Assembly (NCBI RefSeq): GCF_003937915.1
Contig: NZ_RHUM01000011.1
Coordinates: forward strand, 113,430-177,429
Direction of reading: 5' to 3'
Source of the DNA: Erwinia sp. 198
Lineage (GTDB): Bacteria; Pseudomonadota; Gammaproteobacteria; Enterobacterales; Enterobacteriaceae
DNA length: 64,000 bases
Below are positions 20,054 through 30,004 of this stretch, in pieces. Numbering within the stretch: position 1 is the first letter of the stretch; every line of letters begins with the position of its first letter. A program made the translations under genes and the position numbers. The notes under the pieces are model-generated. The model was not told where the DNA came from. It did no database searches and was given only the letters and a program-made list of their open reading frames with translations.

Positions 20054-20222
20054 GAGGCTCTCCGGCTCAGTGCCCGCTTTTGGCGGTTTAATGTAAACGG
20101 TATCATTCGGTCCTGGCACGCTGTAACGCCAGCATATTCGGCATTAGCGTAGACGCCGATAAGCGCTAGTTGTAATGGTAAAGATGCGTAGAAAGGGAGA
20201 GCGCTATCACACCCTGAGCTTT

Positions 20223-20260
20223 TAGCTGTTTAATCCATATATTTAGCAAAATTAACACAA
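20223..20260 (+). promoter_or_regulatory. AraC I1/I2-type direct repeats
   Basis: TAGCTGTTTAATCCATA (20223-20239) matches the E. coli araI1 half-site at 14 of 17 positions. A second TAGC starts 21 bp later (20244), exactly the I1-I2 spacing. The 20054-20398 gap carries the divergent araF and araB promoters; the repeats read toward araB, but their distance from either gene leaves the target open. Confidence 0.72.
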
Positions 20261-20268
20261 ATCAAACA

Positions 20269-20284
20269 TTTGAAGTCGGTCACA
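20269..20284. promoter_or_regulatory. CRP-like site in the ara control region
   Basis: TTTGA-N6-TCACA differs at one of ten positions from the CRP core TGTGA-N6-TCACA. It lies just right of the AraC repeats. A CATATT at 20311 could be an araB -10, which would put CRP about 45 bp upstream of the start. Confidence 0.5.
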
Positions 20285-20398
20285 AAACGCTGTGCGACGA
20301 CAGAAAAGTGCATATTTGCAGCGCCCTTCAGCCTAACCGCCTGGCGCGCGATTTCTTAGGGTAGTCATATCGTATTCATTGACCGCCCGGAGAGAAAA

Positions 20399-22081
20399 AT
20401 GCAGTTGGACGCCATCACAATCGGTCTGGACTTTGGCAGTGATTCCGTACGCGCGTTGGCAGTAGAGTGCGCAAGCGGTAAAGAGCTGCAAACCGGAGTC
20501 GTCGCCTATCCGCGCTGGCAGGCGGGTCTGTATAGCCAGAGCCGCATTAATCAGTTTCGTCATCATCCGCAGGACTATATCGACGCCTTTGAGCAGGCTA
20601 TACGTGACGTTGTCACTAAATTAACGCCCGCTCAGCGTCAGAACATCGTGGGGATCGGCGTTGATTCCACTGGCTCCACGCCAGCGCCCATCGATCGCGA
20701 CGGCAACGTTCTGGCGCTGCGCCCGGAATTCGCCGAAAACCCCAACGCTATGTTTGTGCTGTGGAAAGATCATACGGCCATTAAAGAGGCGGAAGAAATT
20801 ACCGCGCTGTGCCACAGCGGGCGTTTCGAGGACTATGCGCGCTTTATTGGCGGTACCTACTCCTCGGAGTGGTTCTGGGCAAAAATCCTGCACGTCAGCC
20901 GTGAGGATAAAGCGGTGCGCGAAGCGGCGGTCGCCTGGGTGGAGCTGTGCGACTGGGTGCCCGCCCTGCTCAGCGGCACTACGGCGCCAGAAGCGATCCG
21001 CCGTGGACGCTGCGCTGCCGGGCATAAATCGCTGTGGCATCCTGCCTGGGGCGGCCTGCCGGGCGCGGATTTCTTTAACGCGCTGGATCCGCTGCTGACG
21101 GAACGCCTGGACACGCCGATGTTCAGCGAAACCTGGACGGCCGAACAGCCCGTAGGACAGATTACGGCGGAATGGGCGACGCGGCTTGGCGTGCCGACTG
21201 GCGTGATGATTTCCGGCGGTGAGTTCGACTGCCATATGGGCGCCGTCGGCGCAGGCGCCACGCCTTACACGCTGGTAAAAGTGATCGGCACCTCAACCTG
21301 CGACATCCTGATCGCCGATGTTGACCGCGTCGGTGAGCGCGCCATTGACGGTATCTGCGGCCAGGTCAACGGCAGCGTGGTGCCGAATATGATCGGGCTG
21401 GAAGCGGGCCAGTCGGCGTTTGGCGATATGTACGCCTGGTTCAGCCGCCTGCTCAGCTGGCCGTTAATTCAGGCCGCCGAAAAGCATCCGCATCTTCAGG
21501 CGGAGCTGGCGCAGGTGCAGAAAAATCTGCTCAATGAATTAACTCAGGCCTGGGCTGCCGATCCGCAGCTGGATCATCTGCCGGTGGTGCTGGACTGGTT
21601 TAACGGCCGCCGCACACCTTTTGCCAACCAGCGCCTGAAAGGCGTCATTACCGATCTCAACCTGGGCACCGACGCGGCCACGCTGTTCGGCGGTTTTATC
21701 GCCGCCACCGCCTTTGGCGCACGCGCCATTATGGAATGTTTCGAGCGTCAGGATATTCCGGTGGAAAACATCCTGACCCTGGGCGGTATCGCCCGTAAAT
21801 CCCCGGCTATTATGCAGGTCTGCTGCGACGTGATGAACCGACCGCTGGATATCGTTGCGTCGGACGAATGCTGTGCGCTGGGCGCGGCGATTTTTGCCGC
21901 CGTGGCCGCCGGCGTCTATCCCGACGTACCTGCCGCCCAGCAGAAAATGGCCAGCCCAATCGCTACCACGCTGCAGCCCGACGCCAGCCGCGTCGACCGC
22001 TATCAGCAGCTTTATCAGCGTTACCTTCAATGGTGCGACGTGGCCGAACCCCTGTTCGCCCCGCGCCAGCTCAACAGTTAA
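20399..22081 (+). CDS. araB: L-ribulokinase AraB
   Basis: Phosphorylates L-ribulose to L-ribulose-5-phosphate. FGGY-family kinase, 560 aa (E. coli 566). The N-terminal ATPase fold has [31 protein letters not shown] and [13 protein letters not shown] mark the later domains. GGAGAG lies 5 nt upstream. Followed 9 nt later by araA. Confidence 0.97.
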   Translation: MQLDAITIGLDFGSDSVRALAVECASGKELQTGVVAYPRWQAGLYSQSRINQFRHHPQDYIDAFEQAIRDVVTKLTPAQRQNIVGIGVDSTGSTPAPIDRDGNVLALRPEFAENPNAMFVLWKDHTAIKEAEEITALCHSGRFEDYARFIGGTYSSEWFWAKILHVSREDKAVREAAVAWVELCDWVPALLSGTTAPEAIRRGRCAAGHKSLWHPAWGGLPGADFFNALDPLLTERLDTPMFSETWTAEQPVGQITAEWATRLGVPTGVMISGGEFDCHMGAVGAGATPYTLVKVIGTSTCDILIADVDRVGERAIDGICGQVNGSVVPNMIGLEAGQSAFGDMYAWFSRLLSWPLIQAAEKHPHLQAELAQVQKNLLNELTQAWAADPQLDHLPVVLDWFNGRRTPFANQRLKGVITDLNLGTDAATLFGGFIAATAFGARAIMECFERQDIPVENILTLGGIARKSPAIMQVCCDVMNRPLDIVASDECCALGAAIFAAVAAGVYPDVPAAQQKMASPIATTLQPDASRVDRYQQLYQRYLQWCDVAEPLFAPRQLNS

Positions 22082-22090
22082 GGAGAAAGT

Positions 22091-23596
22091 ATGGCTCAGC
22101 TCAATGCGCTCAGCGTCTGGTTTGTTATTGGCACACAGCACCTTTACGGCAGTGAGACGCTGCGTCAGGTGGAGCATCATGCCCAGCAGGTGGTGGACGG
22201 GCTTAACCGCAACGGCAATCTGCCGTTTCGTCTTCAGCTTAAGCCGCTGGTGAAAAGCCCCGATGAGGCGCTGGCGCTCTGCCGCGAGGCGAACTATGCC
22301 GATGAGTGTTTAGGCATCATCACCTGGCTGCATACCTTTTCGCCCGCCAAAATGTGGATTGGCGGCCTGTCGGTGCTTAACAAGCCGCTGTTGCAGTTCC
22401 ATACCCAGTTCAACGCGGAGATCCCGTGGGACAGCATGGATATGGACTTTATGAACCTGAACCAGACCGCACACGGCGGCCGTGAGTTCGGCTTTATCGG
22501 CGCGCGGATGCGGCTACCGCACAGCGTGATCACCGGCCACTGGCAGGATAAAGCCGCCCAGGAGCGCATCGGCAAGTGGATGCGTGCCGCTGCCGCTAAA
22601 CAGGCCAGCGCGCAGCTTAAGGTCGCGCGCTTTGGCGACAATATGCGTGAAGTAGCGGTAACGGAAGGCGATAAGGTAGCGGCGCAGATCCAGTTCGGCT
22701 ACTCGGTTAACGGCTGGGGCGTGGGCGACCTGGTGGAGGTGATTAACGGCGTCAGCGATGGCGACGTCAACGCGCTGATCGACGAATACGAGAGCCTGTA
22801 TGACTTTACGCCAGCGGCGGCAGCCAACGGCGAGAAGCGACAGAACGTGCTGGATGCGGCCCGCATCGAGCTGGGGATCAAAAGCTTTTTGCAGGCCGAA
22901 GGCTGCATGGCGTTCACCACCAACTTCCAGACCCTGCACGGCATGACTCAGCTGCCGGGTCTGGCGGTACAGCGACTGATGGGCCAGGGCTACGGTTTTG
23001 CCGGCGAAGGCGACTGGAAAACCGCCGCGCTGCTGCACATCTTTAAAGTGATGGCGACCGGTCTGCCGGGCGGCACCTCCTTTATGGAGGATTATACCTA
23101 TCACTTCTCGCCGGGCAACGAGCTGGTACTGGGTTCGCATATGCTGGAAGTCTGCCCTTCCATCGCCAAAGAAAGCCGTCCGCTGATTGACGTGCAGTAT
23201 CTGGGCATTGGCGGCAAGGCCGATCCGGCACGGATGATTTTCTCCACGCCGGCCGGACGCGCCGTGAACGCCAGCGTGATCGATATGGGCGACCGCTTCC
23301 GCCTGCTGGTTAACGTCGTCGACGCCGTGGAACAGCCAAAGCCGCTGCCAAAACTGCCGGTAGCCCGCGCCCTGTGGCGCGCGCAGCCTTCGCTGGCAAC
23401 GGCCTCGGAAACCTGGATCCTCGGCGGCGGCGCGCACCATACGGTGTTCAGCCAGGCGCTGACGGTTGAGGATATGCGTCAGTACGGCGAGATGCACGGT
23501 ATTGAGGTGTTGGTGATTGACGAAGAAACCACGCTGCACGGTTTTAAAGACGCGCTGCGCTGGAACGAGGCGTACTACCGGCTGAATCAGCGTTAA
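22091..23596 (+). CDS. araA: L-arabinose isomerase AraA
   Basis: Converts L-arabinose to L-ribulose; Mn-dependent hexamer. 501 aa (E. coli 500). Metal and catalytic positions lie in [11 protein letters not shown] (Glu) and [11 protein letters not shown] (His). AAGGAG is placed well before the ATG. It ends the operon: no araD follows, so L-ribulose-5-phosphate 4-epimerase must be encoded elsewhere. Confidence 0.97.
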   Translation: MAQLNALSVWFVIGTQHLYGSETLRQVEHHAQQVVDGLNRNGNLPFRLQLKPLVKSPDEALALCREANYADECLGIITWLHTFSPAKMWIGGLSVLNKPLLQFHTQFNAEIPWDSMDMDFMNLNQTAHGGREFGFIGARMRLPHSVITGHWQDKAAQERIGKWMRAAAAKQASAQLKVARFGDNMREVAVTEGDKVAAQIQFGYSVNGWGVGDLVEVINGVSDGDVNALIDEYESLYDFTPAAAANGEKRQNVLDAARIELGIKSFLQAEGCMAFTTNFQTLHGMTQLPGLAVQRLMGQGYGFAGEGDWKTAALLHIFKVMATGLPGGTSFMEDYTYHFSPGNELVLGSHMLEVCPSIAKESRPLIDVQYLGIGGKADPARMIFSTPAGRAVNASVIDMGDRFRLLVNVVDAVEQPKPLPKLPVARALWRAQPSLATASETWILGGGAHHTVFSQALTVEDMRQYGEMHGIEVLVIDEETTLHGFKDALRWNEAYYRLNQR

Positions 23597-23620
23597 GCCT
23601 GCCGGTCTGACAAGTATATA

Positions 23621-23649
23621 AAGCCCCAACGGAGACGTCGGGGCTTTTC
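23621..23649 (+). terminator. araBA terminator
   Basis: AGCCCC/GGGGCT plus an inner ACG/CGT pairing form an interrupted stem with a GAGA loop, followed by TTTTCTTTT. It lies 24 nt after the araA stop. Confidence 0.8.
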
Positions 23650-23699
23650 TTTTACCTGACGCTGGGATTCCCCGCTTTATCGGGCTGACTACTGGAGCA

Positions 23700-24103
23700 G
23701 TGGGTGGATCAGCGTCTCCGTTTTTTCAAAGTAGGCGAACACCTGCTCGCCTACTTTCTTTTTCTGATACAGCTCCCGGCAGCACGCCGTTATATTTATC
23801 CCGCGGTATGCTTCGCATGCGGATCTTTGGCGATATCGTACAGCTTTTCTTTATCCCGGATACCGCAGTACTGAATATTTTTATACTGCGGCGTGCGGAC
23901 GGCAAAAGTAGTCGGCGCATTTTATCGATCAGGCCACGCTCGCCGGACATAAAGCCGTTATCGCCCATGGCGATGGCGATAGTGTTGGCCAGCAGGATAT
24001 AAACGATATTGGGTTTTGCCGACGCGCCTGCCACAGGCAGAGGAGCCGCCGTAGCGGGTTGATACCCTACCGTGCAGCAGAGCGCCAGCGCGGTTTTCTT
24101 TAT
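23700..24103 (-). pseudogene. Decayed sulfatase
   Basis: Fragments of a periplasmic or outer-membrane type I sulfatase. The 5' end keeps GGAGG, but the expected start codon is ATA (24101-24103), followed by a signal-peptide-like KKTALALCCTVGYQPATA and the sulfatase opening KPNIVYILLA. The next piece, GDNGFMSGERGLIDK, is a mid-protein sulfatase motif, so the catalytic core is deleted. In another frame DKEKLYDIAKDPHAKHTAG is a sulfatase C-terminal motif. Start loss, large internal deletion and frameshifts make it non-functional. Confidence 0.75.
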
Positions 24104-24119
24104 GACTGATCCTCCGCGA

Positions 24120-24403
24120 TCGTAACAGGACAGCGGCGACCTGTGCGCTCGTTTGTTTGGTTGCGGGGCGCAGCTCCCGGTAAAATCGCCTGTTGCTTTT
24201 TTGCAGCTGCGCCACGCTTTTTCCCTGCTGCGCCAGCGGGAGTCTCTGCTGCACTATCGGCAGCACGTGCCGGTAATGCACCGGTCCCGCGCAGGGATAG
24301 TTTTGCGGCCGATCTCCTTTAGCGTAAAGAAAGCGGTGTTTGGGGCAGCCGCCGTGAAAAAGCGATCTGACGTCCCAGCGCAGGCAGGCCTGGTTCAGCC
24401 AGG
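24120..24403 (-). pseudogene. Remnant of anaerobic sulfatase-maturating radical SAM enzyme
   Basis: The minus-strand frame reads ACLRWDVRSLFHGGCPKHRF then PQNYPCAGPVHYRHVLPIV. This matches the C-terminal auxiliary Fe-S region of anSME/AslB enzymes (CxxCxxxxxCxGGCPKDR..., NYLCxG...), which convert Cys or Ser to formylglycine in sulfatases. The radical SAM domain is missing and some cluster cysteines are lost. Its position directly upstream of the sulfatase relic suggests a former maturase-sulfatase operon. Confidence 0.6.
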
Positions 24404-25387
24404 TCAGCTCAAGCGTTTCACCGGCGCATTTTGCTGGCGATCCCAGACTGCCGTCAGCAGCCTTTGCAGCGCGATAAAAGTAAACAGCAGGATGCCGATG
24501 GCGATTTTGGTCCACCATGAGCTGAGCGAACCGTCAAAGTTAATCCAGGTCTGGATCAATCCCTGGATCAGCACGCCAAACAGCGTGCCGAGCACCGTGC
24601 CGACGCCGCCGGAAAGCAGCGTCCCGCCGATCACCACCGACGCGATGGCGTCCAGCTCTACGCCCATGCCGGCCAGCGCGTAACCGGCCGAGGTATAGAC
24701 AGAAAACACGATGCCCGCCAGCGTCGCCAGCGCTGAAGAGAGCATATAGATACGCACGGTAGCGCTGCGCGTGCCGATCCCCATCAGGCGAGCAGAAGTT
24801 ATATTGCCGCCGATAGCATAGACTTCGTTGCCAAAGCGCGTACGGTGCGCCAGCAGGATCCCCGCCGCGACCACCACCAGCATAACCAGCGCCAGCAGGC
24901 TGAGCCTCCCGCCGCCGGGAATTTTCCAGGCCAGCGAAGAGAGCGTGCCGTACAGCGGATGATCGATGGGGATCGAGCTTTCCGACACCAGGTAGCTGCT
25001 GCCGCGCAGAAAAAACATGCCTGCCAGCGTGATAATAAAAGCAGGCATTTTCAGCGCGTCGATTAGCCAGCCCATTAGCGCGCCGAACGCCGAGCCGAGC
25101 GCCATCACCAGCGCAAACGCCAGCCAGGGATCGAGATGAAAATCCCCAATGGCCCGCGCCAGGAAAACGCCGGTAAAAGCGATCACCGCGCCCGGCGACA
25201 GATCGATGCCGCCGGAGAGGATCACAAAAGTCATGCCGACGGCGATAATCCCCAGAAAGGCGTTATCGGTCAGGATATTAGCGATAACGCGAGTGGAAGC
25301 GAAGCCGGGATACTGCGCCAGGCAGAACAGGTAGCCCGCCACAAAAACCAGCAGCGTAATCATTAGCGGCAAATAGCGTTTAATCAC
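24404..25387 (-). CDS. yjfF: Galactofuranose ABC transporter permease YjfF
   Basis: Second permease of the YtfQRT-YjfF importer, 327 aa (E. coli 331), about 10 transmembrane helices. Near-identical runs: FASTRVIANILTDNAFLGII, GMTFVILSGGIDLSPGAVIA and VIGGTLLSGGVGTVLGTLFG. Overlaps the ytfT stop by 4 nt, indicating translational coupling. The maturase relic abuts its 3' end. Confidence 0.95.
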   Translation of the reverse strand: MIKRYLPLMITLLVFVAGYLFCLAQYPGFASTRVIANILTDNAFLGIIAVGMTFVILSGGIDLSPGAVIAFTGVFLARAIGDFHLDPWLAFALVMALGSAFGALMGWLIDALKMPAFIITLAGMFFLRGSSYLVSESSIPIDHPLYGTLSSLAWKIPGGGRLSLLALVMLVVVAAGILLAHRTRFGNEVYAIGGNITSARLMGIGTRSATVRIYMLSSALATLAGIVFSVYTSAGYALAGMGVELDAIASVVIGGTLLSGGVGTVLGTLFGVLIQGLIQTWINFDGSLSSWWTKIAIGILLFTFIALQRLLTAVWDRQQNAPVKRLS

Positions 25388-26391
25388 GGCGACCTCTTTT
25401 TAAACAGTTGCAGAAACGCGGGCGACTGGAGCAGCAGCACCGCCATCACCACGACGGCTTTCACCACCTGGTTCAGCTCCGGCGGAAAGCCGGAAAGCAG
25501 AATGCCGGTATTCATGGCCTGAATAGTCAGCGCGCCCAGCAGCGACAGCAGCAGGTTAAAGCGTCCGCCCAGCAGCGAAGCACCGCCGATAACCACCGCG
25601 AGGATAGCGTCCAGCTCCAGCCACAGTCCGGCATTATTGGCATCCGCGCCGCGAATATCAGCCGCGACAATCAGCCCCGCCACGGCGGCACACAGCCCGC
25701 TGATGATATAGGTTGTCATTACCACCGCCCAGCCGTTGACCCCGGCGTTGCGCGCGGCGCGCAGGTTAATCCCTACCGCTTCGATAAACATGCCCAGTGC
25801 GGTTTTTCTTGCCAGCAGCCACACCAGCAGAGCCACCGCCAGGGTTATCCATACCGGCACCGGCAGCAGCAACAGCGTGCCGCTGCCCAGCTGCGCCAGC
25901 GAGTCGCTGTTAAAAGTGACGATTTGTCCCTGGGTAATCAGCTGGGCGACGCCACGCCCGGCCACCATTAAAATCAGCGTTGCCACAAAAGGCTGGATTT
26001 TTAACAGCGCCACCAGCACGCCGTTCCACAAGCCGCACAGCAGCCCGCTGCCCAGCGAGGCGAGCACGATTACCGGCAGGCTGTGTCCGGAAACGGTTAG
26101 CGTGGCCGCCGTGGCCCCGGCAATCGCCATCACCGCGCCTACCGACAGGTCGATGCCGCCGGTGGCAATCACCAGCGTCATCCCGATCGCAAGCAGCGCT
26201 ACCGGCGCGGCCCGATTAAGAATATCAATCGGGCTGCCGAACAGCCGCCCGTCCTGAAGATGCACGGCAAAGAAATTATTTGCCACCAGGCTGTCCGCAA
26301 GCAGCACCAGGATCAGCGCGGCGAGCTGCGGCATCCCCGGCGGGAGTTTCCGTGCCGAAGCGTTTTTTTTCATCAGCCGTGTCTCAAGCAT
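25384..26391 (-). CDS. ytfT: Galactofuranose ABC transporter permease YtfT
   Basis: Inner-membrane permease, 335 aa. Matches E. coli YtfT over DGRLFGSPIDILNRAAPVAL, IATGGIDLSVGAVMAIAGAT and ADIRGADANNAGLWLELDAI. Its start overlaps the end of ytfR by 8 nt. Pairs with YjfF to form the channel; substrate by orthology is galactofuranose. Confidence 0.95.
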   Translation of the reverse strand: MLETRLMKKNASARKLPPGMPQLAALILVLLADSLVANNFFAVHLQDGRLFGSPIDILNRAAPVALLAIGMTLVIATGGIDLSVGAVMAIAGATAATLTVSGHSLPVIVLASLGSGLLCGLWNGVLVALLKIQPFVATLILMVAGRGVAQLITQGQIVTFNSDSLAQLGSGTLLLLPVPVWITLAVALLVWLLARKTALGMFIEAVGINLRAARNAGVNGWAVVMTTYIISGLCAAVAGLIVAADIRGADANNAGLWLELDAILAVVIGGASLLGGRFNLLLSLLGALTIQAMNTGILLSGFPPELNQVVKAVVVMAVLLLQSPAFLQLFKKRSP

Positions 26392-27904
26392 GGGTTCCTC
26401 CGGCGGCTATTGCCTTAACCACAGAGGTGACAGAGAGATCCTCCAGCGGGATCTCCGCAACCTGTCGGCGATCCCGCAGGATAATCACCCTGTCCGCATA
26501 GCCGACCAGTTCCTCCAGTTCAGAAGAGATCACCAGCAGCGCCAGGCCATCCGCGCAAAGCGTTTCGATTAGCCGGATAATCTCCGCGTGCGCGCCAACG
26601 TCAATGCCGCGCGTCGGCTCGTCCAGGATCAGAAACTGCGGTTTTGTCACCAGCCAGCGGGAGAGCAGTACCTTTTGCTGATTGCCGCCGGACAGCAGCT
26701 CCACCGGCTGTTCGGCATGCGGCGTGCGAATACCTAAGCTTTTGATATAGCGTTCGGCTATTTGCTGCTGCTCGCGTTTGGCGATCGGTCTGAGCCAGCC
26801 GCGCTGGGCCTGTAGCGCCAGAATAATATTTTCCCGCACGGAGGCCGCGCCGATAATGCCGTCGGTTTTACGATCCTCGGGACAGAAGCCGATCCCCGCG
26901 CGCGAGGCCTGCGCGGGGGTGCGGATAGCGCGAGGTTTTCCCCTGATGAAGGCGCTGCCGCTGTCGGCGCTTTTAATGCCGAACAGCAGCTCTGCGGTTT
27001 CCGTGCGTCCGGAGCCCAGCAGACCGGCAAGACCAACGGCCTCGCCGGGACGAACGCTAAGGCTGAAGGGCTCTATCGTCCCTTTCCTGCCGTAATCTTT
27101 GAATTCCACCACCGGCTGATGGCTTTTTAAGGTGCTGCCCGCGCGCTGAAGGGCGGTTTCCAGCAGTTCGCGCCCCAGCATCAGCTTAATCAGCTCGATT
27201 TGCGGCAGCGCGTGCGTTTCTCGCGTAGCGACAAACTGGCCGTTGCGCAGCACGGTGATGCGATCGCAAATTTTGTAAACCTGATCCAGAAAATGGGTAA
27301 CAAAAATCAACCCCATACCGCGCGCGCGCAGCTGGTTCATCAGCGTAAACAGCATCGTCACTTCGCTGGCGTCCAGGCTGGCCGTTGGCTCATCAAGGAT
27401 CAGCACCTGGGCGGAGAGATCGACCGCGCGGCAGATAGCAATAATCTGCTGCATCGCGACTGAATAGTGTCCAAGCGGGCGCGTCACGTCCAGCTCAAAG
27501 CCGTAATTGTGCAGCAGCATTCGCGCTTCTTTATTCATGCGGCGACGATCGATCATGCCCAGTCGTCGCGGTTCGCGCCCGATAAACAGGTTGTCCGCCA
27601 CCGACATATTGGGCAACAGATTGACCTCCTGATAGACGGTACCGATCCCCGCCTGCTGGGCCTCCGCCGTGCTGCGCGGATCGATAGCCTGGCCTGCCAG
27701 CTTAACGGTGCCCGCATCGCGCCGGTAAACGCCGGTCAATACTTTAATCAGGGTAGATTTACCCGCGCCGTTCTCGCCCAGCAGCGCCATGATTTCGCCG
27801 CCCTGTAGATCGAAAGAAACGCCTGCCAGCGCTTTGACGCCGGGAAAACTTTTACTCAGTCCGCTGATGCTGAGCAGCGGCAGTGTTTGCGATGAGCTGG
27901 TCAT
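26384..27904 (-). CDS. ytfR: Galactofuranose ABC transporter ATPase YtfR
   Basis: Double-cassette sugar ATPase, 506 aa. First Walker [10 protein letters not shown], Walker B ILDEPTASLD; second cassette GLLGSGRTE, signature LSGGNQQK and [12 protein letters not shown]. The frame opens at 27946, but the ATG at 27904 follows GAGG at good spacing and matches the E. coli N-terminus (500 aa). Lies 47 nt downstream of ytfQ. Confidence 0.95.
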   Translation of the reverse strand: MTSSSQTLPLLSISGLSKSFPGVKALAGVSFDLQGGEIMALLGENGAGKSTLIKVLTGVYRRDAGTVKLAGQAIDPRSTAEAQQAGIGTVYQEVNLLPNMSVADNLFIGREPRRLGMIDRRRMNKEARMLLHNYGFELDVTRPLGHYSVAMQQIIAICRAVDLSAQVLILDEPTASLDASEVTMLFTLMNQLRARGMGLIFVTHFLDQVYKICDRITVLRNGQFVATRETHALPQIELIKLMLGRELLETALQRAGSTLKSHQPVVEFKDYGRKGTIEPFSLSVRPGEAVGLAGLLGSGRTETAELLFGIKSADSGSAFIRGKPRAIRTPAQASRAGIGFCPEDRKTDGIIGAASVRENIILALQAQRGWLRPIAKREQQQIAERYIKSLGIRTPHAEQPVELLSGGNQQKVLLSRWLVTKPQFLILDEPTRGIDVGAHAEIIRLIETLCADGLALLVISSELEELVGYADRVIILRDRRQVAEIPLEDLSVTSVVKAIAAGGTHA

Positions 27905-27951
27905 GGCTGGCCTCGAAAGCAGCGCCGTCCGCCAGGCGGACGGCAAAGGTG

Positions 27952-28908
27952 TCAGTAACCCATTCCTTTTTTCTTATCCAGCTGGGCTTGGGCGTCGGCT
28001 GGCAAAAAGAGCCTCGATTCGGTTTTGATAATTTTGGGCGGCTGGGTGCCGTTCTTGCGGAATTTCTCCAGCGCGTCGAATGCCGGGCCTGCCATATCAG
28101 GCGTCAGCTCGACGTTAGCATTAGCCTCGCCTGCCAGCATCGCCTTGTAAATATCCGGCACGCCATCAATCGAGCCGGTCAGAATATCTTTGCCCGGCTT
28201 AAGGCCGGCTTCTTTAATGGCCTGAATGGCACCAATCGCCATATCGTCATTGTGGGCGTAAACCATGCAAATGTTCTTGCCGTTGTTTTCCGCTTTAATA
28301 AAGCTCTCCATAACTTCTTTACCTTTGCTGCGGGTAAAGTCGCCGGACTGCGAGCGCACAATTTTAATGCCGGGCGCGTTGGCAATGGCCTCGGCAAAGC
28401 CTTTTTTGCGATCTATCGCCACGCTGGCGCCGACGGTGCCCTGTAGCTCAACAACATTACAGGGTTTACCGGCCAGCTCTTTGACCAGCCAGTCGCCAAT
28501 CAGCTTGCCTTCCAGCACGTTATCCGCCGTGACGACTGACATATAAAGCGATTTATCCTTCACCACGATAGCGCGATCCAGCAGGAACACGGGGATTTTG
28601 GCGTCTTTAGCTTCCTCAAGCACTGGTTCCCACCCCGTTTGTACCACGGGCGCGATAAAGATAGCGTCCACGCCCTGAGCAATAAACGAGCGCACCGCCT
28701 TGATTTGATTTTCCTGCTTTTGCTGTCCATCGGCAATTTTCAGCGTGATGCCGCGCTTTTGCGCTTCGCTTTTGGCCATGCTGGTTTCCGCCGCTCGCCA
28801 GCCCGATTCGGAGCCAACCTGAGAAAAGCCAACCGTTAGGTTTTCTGCCAGCGCGTTACCGCTCAGCGCCGCGCCAATCAGCGTGGTTAAAAGTAAACGT
28901 TTCCACAT
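27952..28908 (-). CDS. ytfQ: Periplasmic galactofuranose-binding protein YtfQ
   Basis: Substrate-binding protein, 318 aa. Signal peptide MWKRLLLTTLIGAALSGNALA, mature start ENLTVGFSQVGSESGWRAAE; ends KKKGMGY as in E. coli. The longer frame from 28935 would put residues ahead of the signal peptide, so the ATG at 28908 is chosen; GGAAC lies about 8 nt upstream. First gene of the ytfQRT-yjfF operon. Confidence 0.95.
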   Translation of the reverse strand: MWKRLLLTTLIGAALSGNALAENLTVGFSQVGSESGWRAAETSMAKSEAQKRGITLKIADGQQKQENQIKAVRSFIAQGVDAIFIAPVVQTGWEPVLEEAKDAKIPVFLLDRAIVVKDKSLYMSVVTADNVLEGKLIGDWLVKELAGKPCNVVELQGTVGASVAIDRKKGFAEAIANAPGIKIVRSQSGDFTRSKGKEVMESFIKAENNGKNICMVYAHNDDMAIGAIQAIKEAGLKPGKDILTGSIDGVPDIYKAMLAGEANANVELTPDMAGPAFDALEKFRKNGTQPPKIIKTESRLFLPADAQAQLDKKKGMGY

Positions 28909-29435
28909 AGGGTCTGTTCCTCTGACGGGGGTCATTATCCGGGTGTTATTGCCGCTTAAGGGTGGCTCAGTCAGAAAAAAACATTTACGACAATGCTCAC
29001 AAAATTCAGCAATTAAGGCGGGGCAAAACGGCGGGGATTTTCAGTAAAAAAAGGAATATGGATAAAATATGCGTCAACGCGGAAAAGGCATTGTTAAATA
29101 AGTGTAATAAAGATAAGCGCTTATCCATCTGCTTCGTGAAAACGATTACAAAGAGAAGCACCGTATCTGCCGCCTTACGTTAATAGCCTGTAGCAAGAGC
29201 AAAACGTTAATTTGTGAGCAGTACCACATCCTGTTGGATCCGGTTATTAACACTGATAACATTTATTAACAAGAGCCGGGTAAATGCTAATTAAAGTCGA
29301 CAATCACGGCGGCAGGAATGCGGAAATGCCTTACTCTTTATTCTGAATTTACAGTGAATGTGCATTTTCTACTATAGACAGCGCCTTGCCTGGTCATATA
29401 CTTAAAACTCCTCATTTCTTATCATAACGGCAACC
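28909..29435. other. ytfQ/cnu intergenic region
   Basis: 527 bp, AT-rich, between divergent ytfQ and cnu. I see no convincing gene; the Blr micro-protein that lies here in E. coli was not found. A LacI/GalR-like near-palindrome is at 29136, annotated separately. Confidence 0.5.
29136..29151. promoter_or_regulatory. Possible LacI/GalR-type operator upstream of ytfQ
   Basis: GTGAAAACGATTACAA has the central CG and AACGNTTNCA pattern of GalR/LacI-family operators, with mismatches in the outer bases. It lies about 230 bp upstream of the ytfQ ATG. Single short match, so weak evidence. Confidence 0.3.
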
Positions 29436-29651
29436 ATGACAGTTCAAGACTATCTGTTAAAATTTCGTAAAGTCAGCTCTCCGGATACCCTGGAGAAGCT
29501 GTTTGATCATCTCAACTATTCTCTGACCGATAATAAAGAGATTATGGATATGTATCGCGCTGCCGATCATCGTCGTGCTGAACTGGCTTCGGGTGGACGT
29601 TTGTTCGATCTCGGCTGCGTACCCAAATCCGTCTGGCATTATGTCGTTTAG
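29436..29651 (+). CDS. cnu: Cnu (YdgT), Hha-family H-NS partner
   Basis: 71-aa Hha/YmoA-type protein that binds the H-NS oligomerisation domain and modulates silencing; in E. coli it also contacts an oriC sequence. Nearly identical to E. coli Cnu: [15 protein letters not shown] at the start, [12 protein letters not shown] in the core and VPKSVWHYV at the end. Sits ahead of rsx as in E. coli. An H-NS-like partner is encoded 20 kb to the left. Confidence 0.96.
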   Translation: MTVQDYLLKFRKVSSPDTLEKLFDHLNYSLTDNKEIMDMYRAADHRRAELASGGRLFDLGCVPKSVWHYVV

Positions 29652-30004
29652 GTTTTCCGTTTCGATCCTGTTACCTTCTTTAGTCTGCAGCTCTTCCCCC
29701 CGCGGGCGCGCTGTGCCACCTTCAGCGTTTTTATAACCTGAACCTGTATCAAGGCGGGCTGCCGTTGCCGCTCGCCTGAGCAACGCCCGAATTTTTTATC
29801 TCTGACAGGCTACGTTGGCGGTTGGCCTGCCACCTTCCGCTATACTGCACGCTTTGATCGCGTTTTCTGGCGCATTCGGCGTCGAAAAAACAGGCGATAA
29901 TTTAATTCTCCGTGCGGTCATTGCCGCTCCACGGCGCGCTGATGTTGTTGTCCGGCCGCGAATGACCGATAATAAGCCGCTTTTATTTTTTCTCAGGCGT
30001 AAAA
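29652..30004. other. cnu/rsxA intergenic region
   Basis: 353 bp without a recognisable gene; ydgK of E. coli is missing. It presumably holds the rsx promoter. A TATACT hexamer near 29840 could be a -10, but no -35 is well spaced. Confidence 0.4.

Noticed and set aside
22514..23629. 371-codon open frame antisense to araA
   Set aside because: araA is intact and highly conserved; the opposite frame has shadow composition and no start signals.
28909..29435. Blr micro-protein gene expected between ydgJ and cnu
   Set aside because: No frame with the Blr pattern was found; only a 20-codon frame at about 29284 without similarity.
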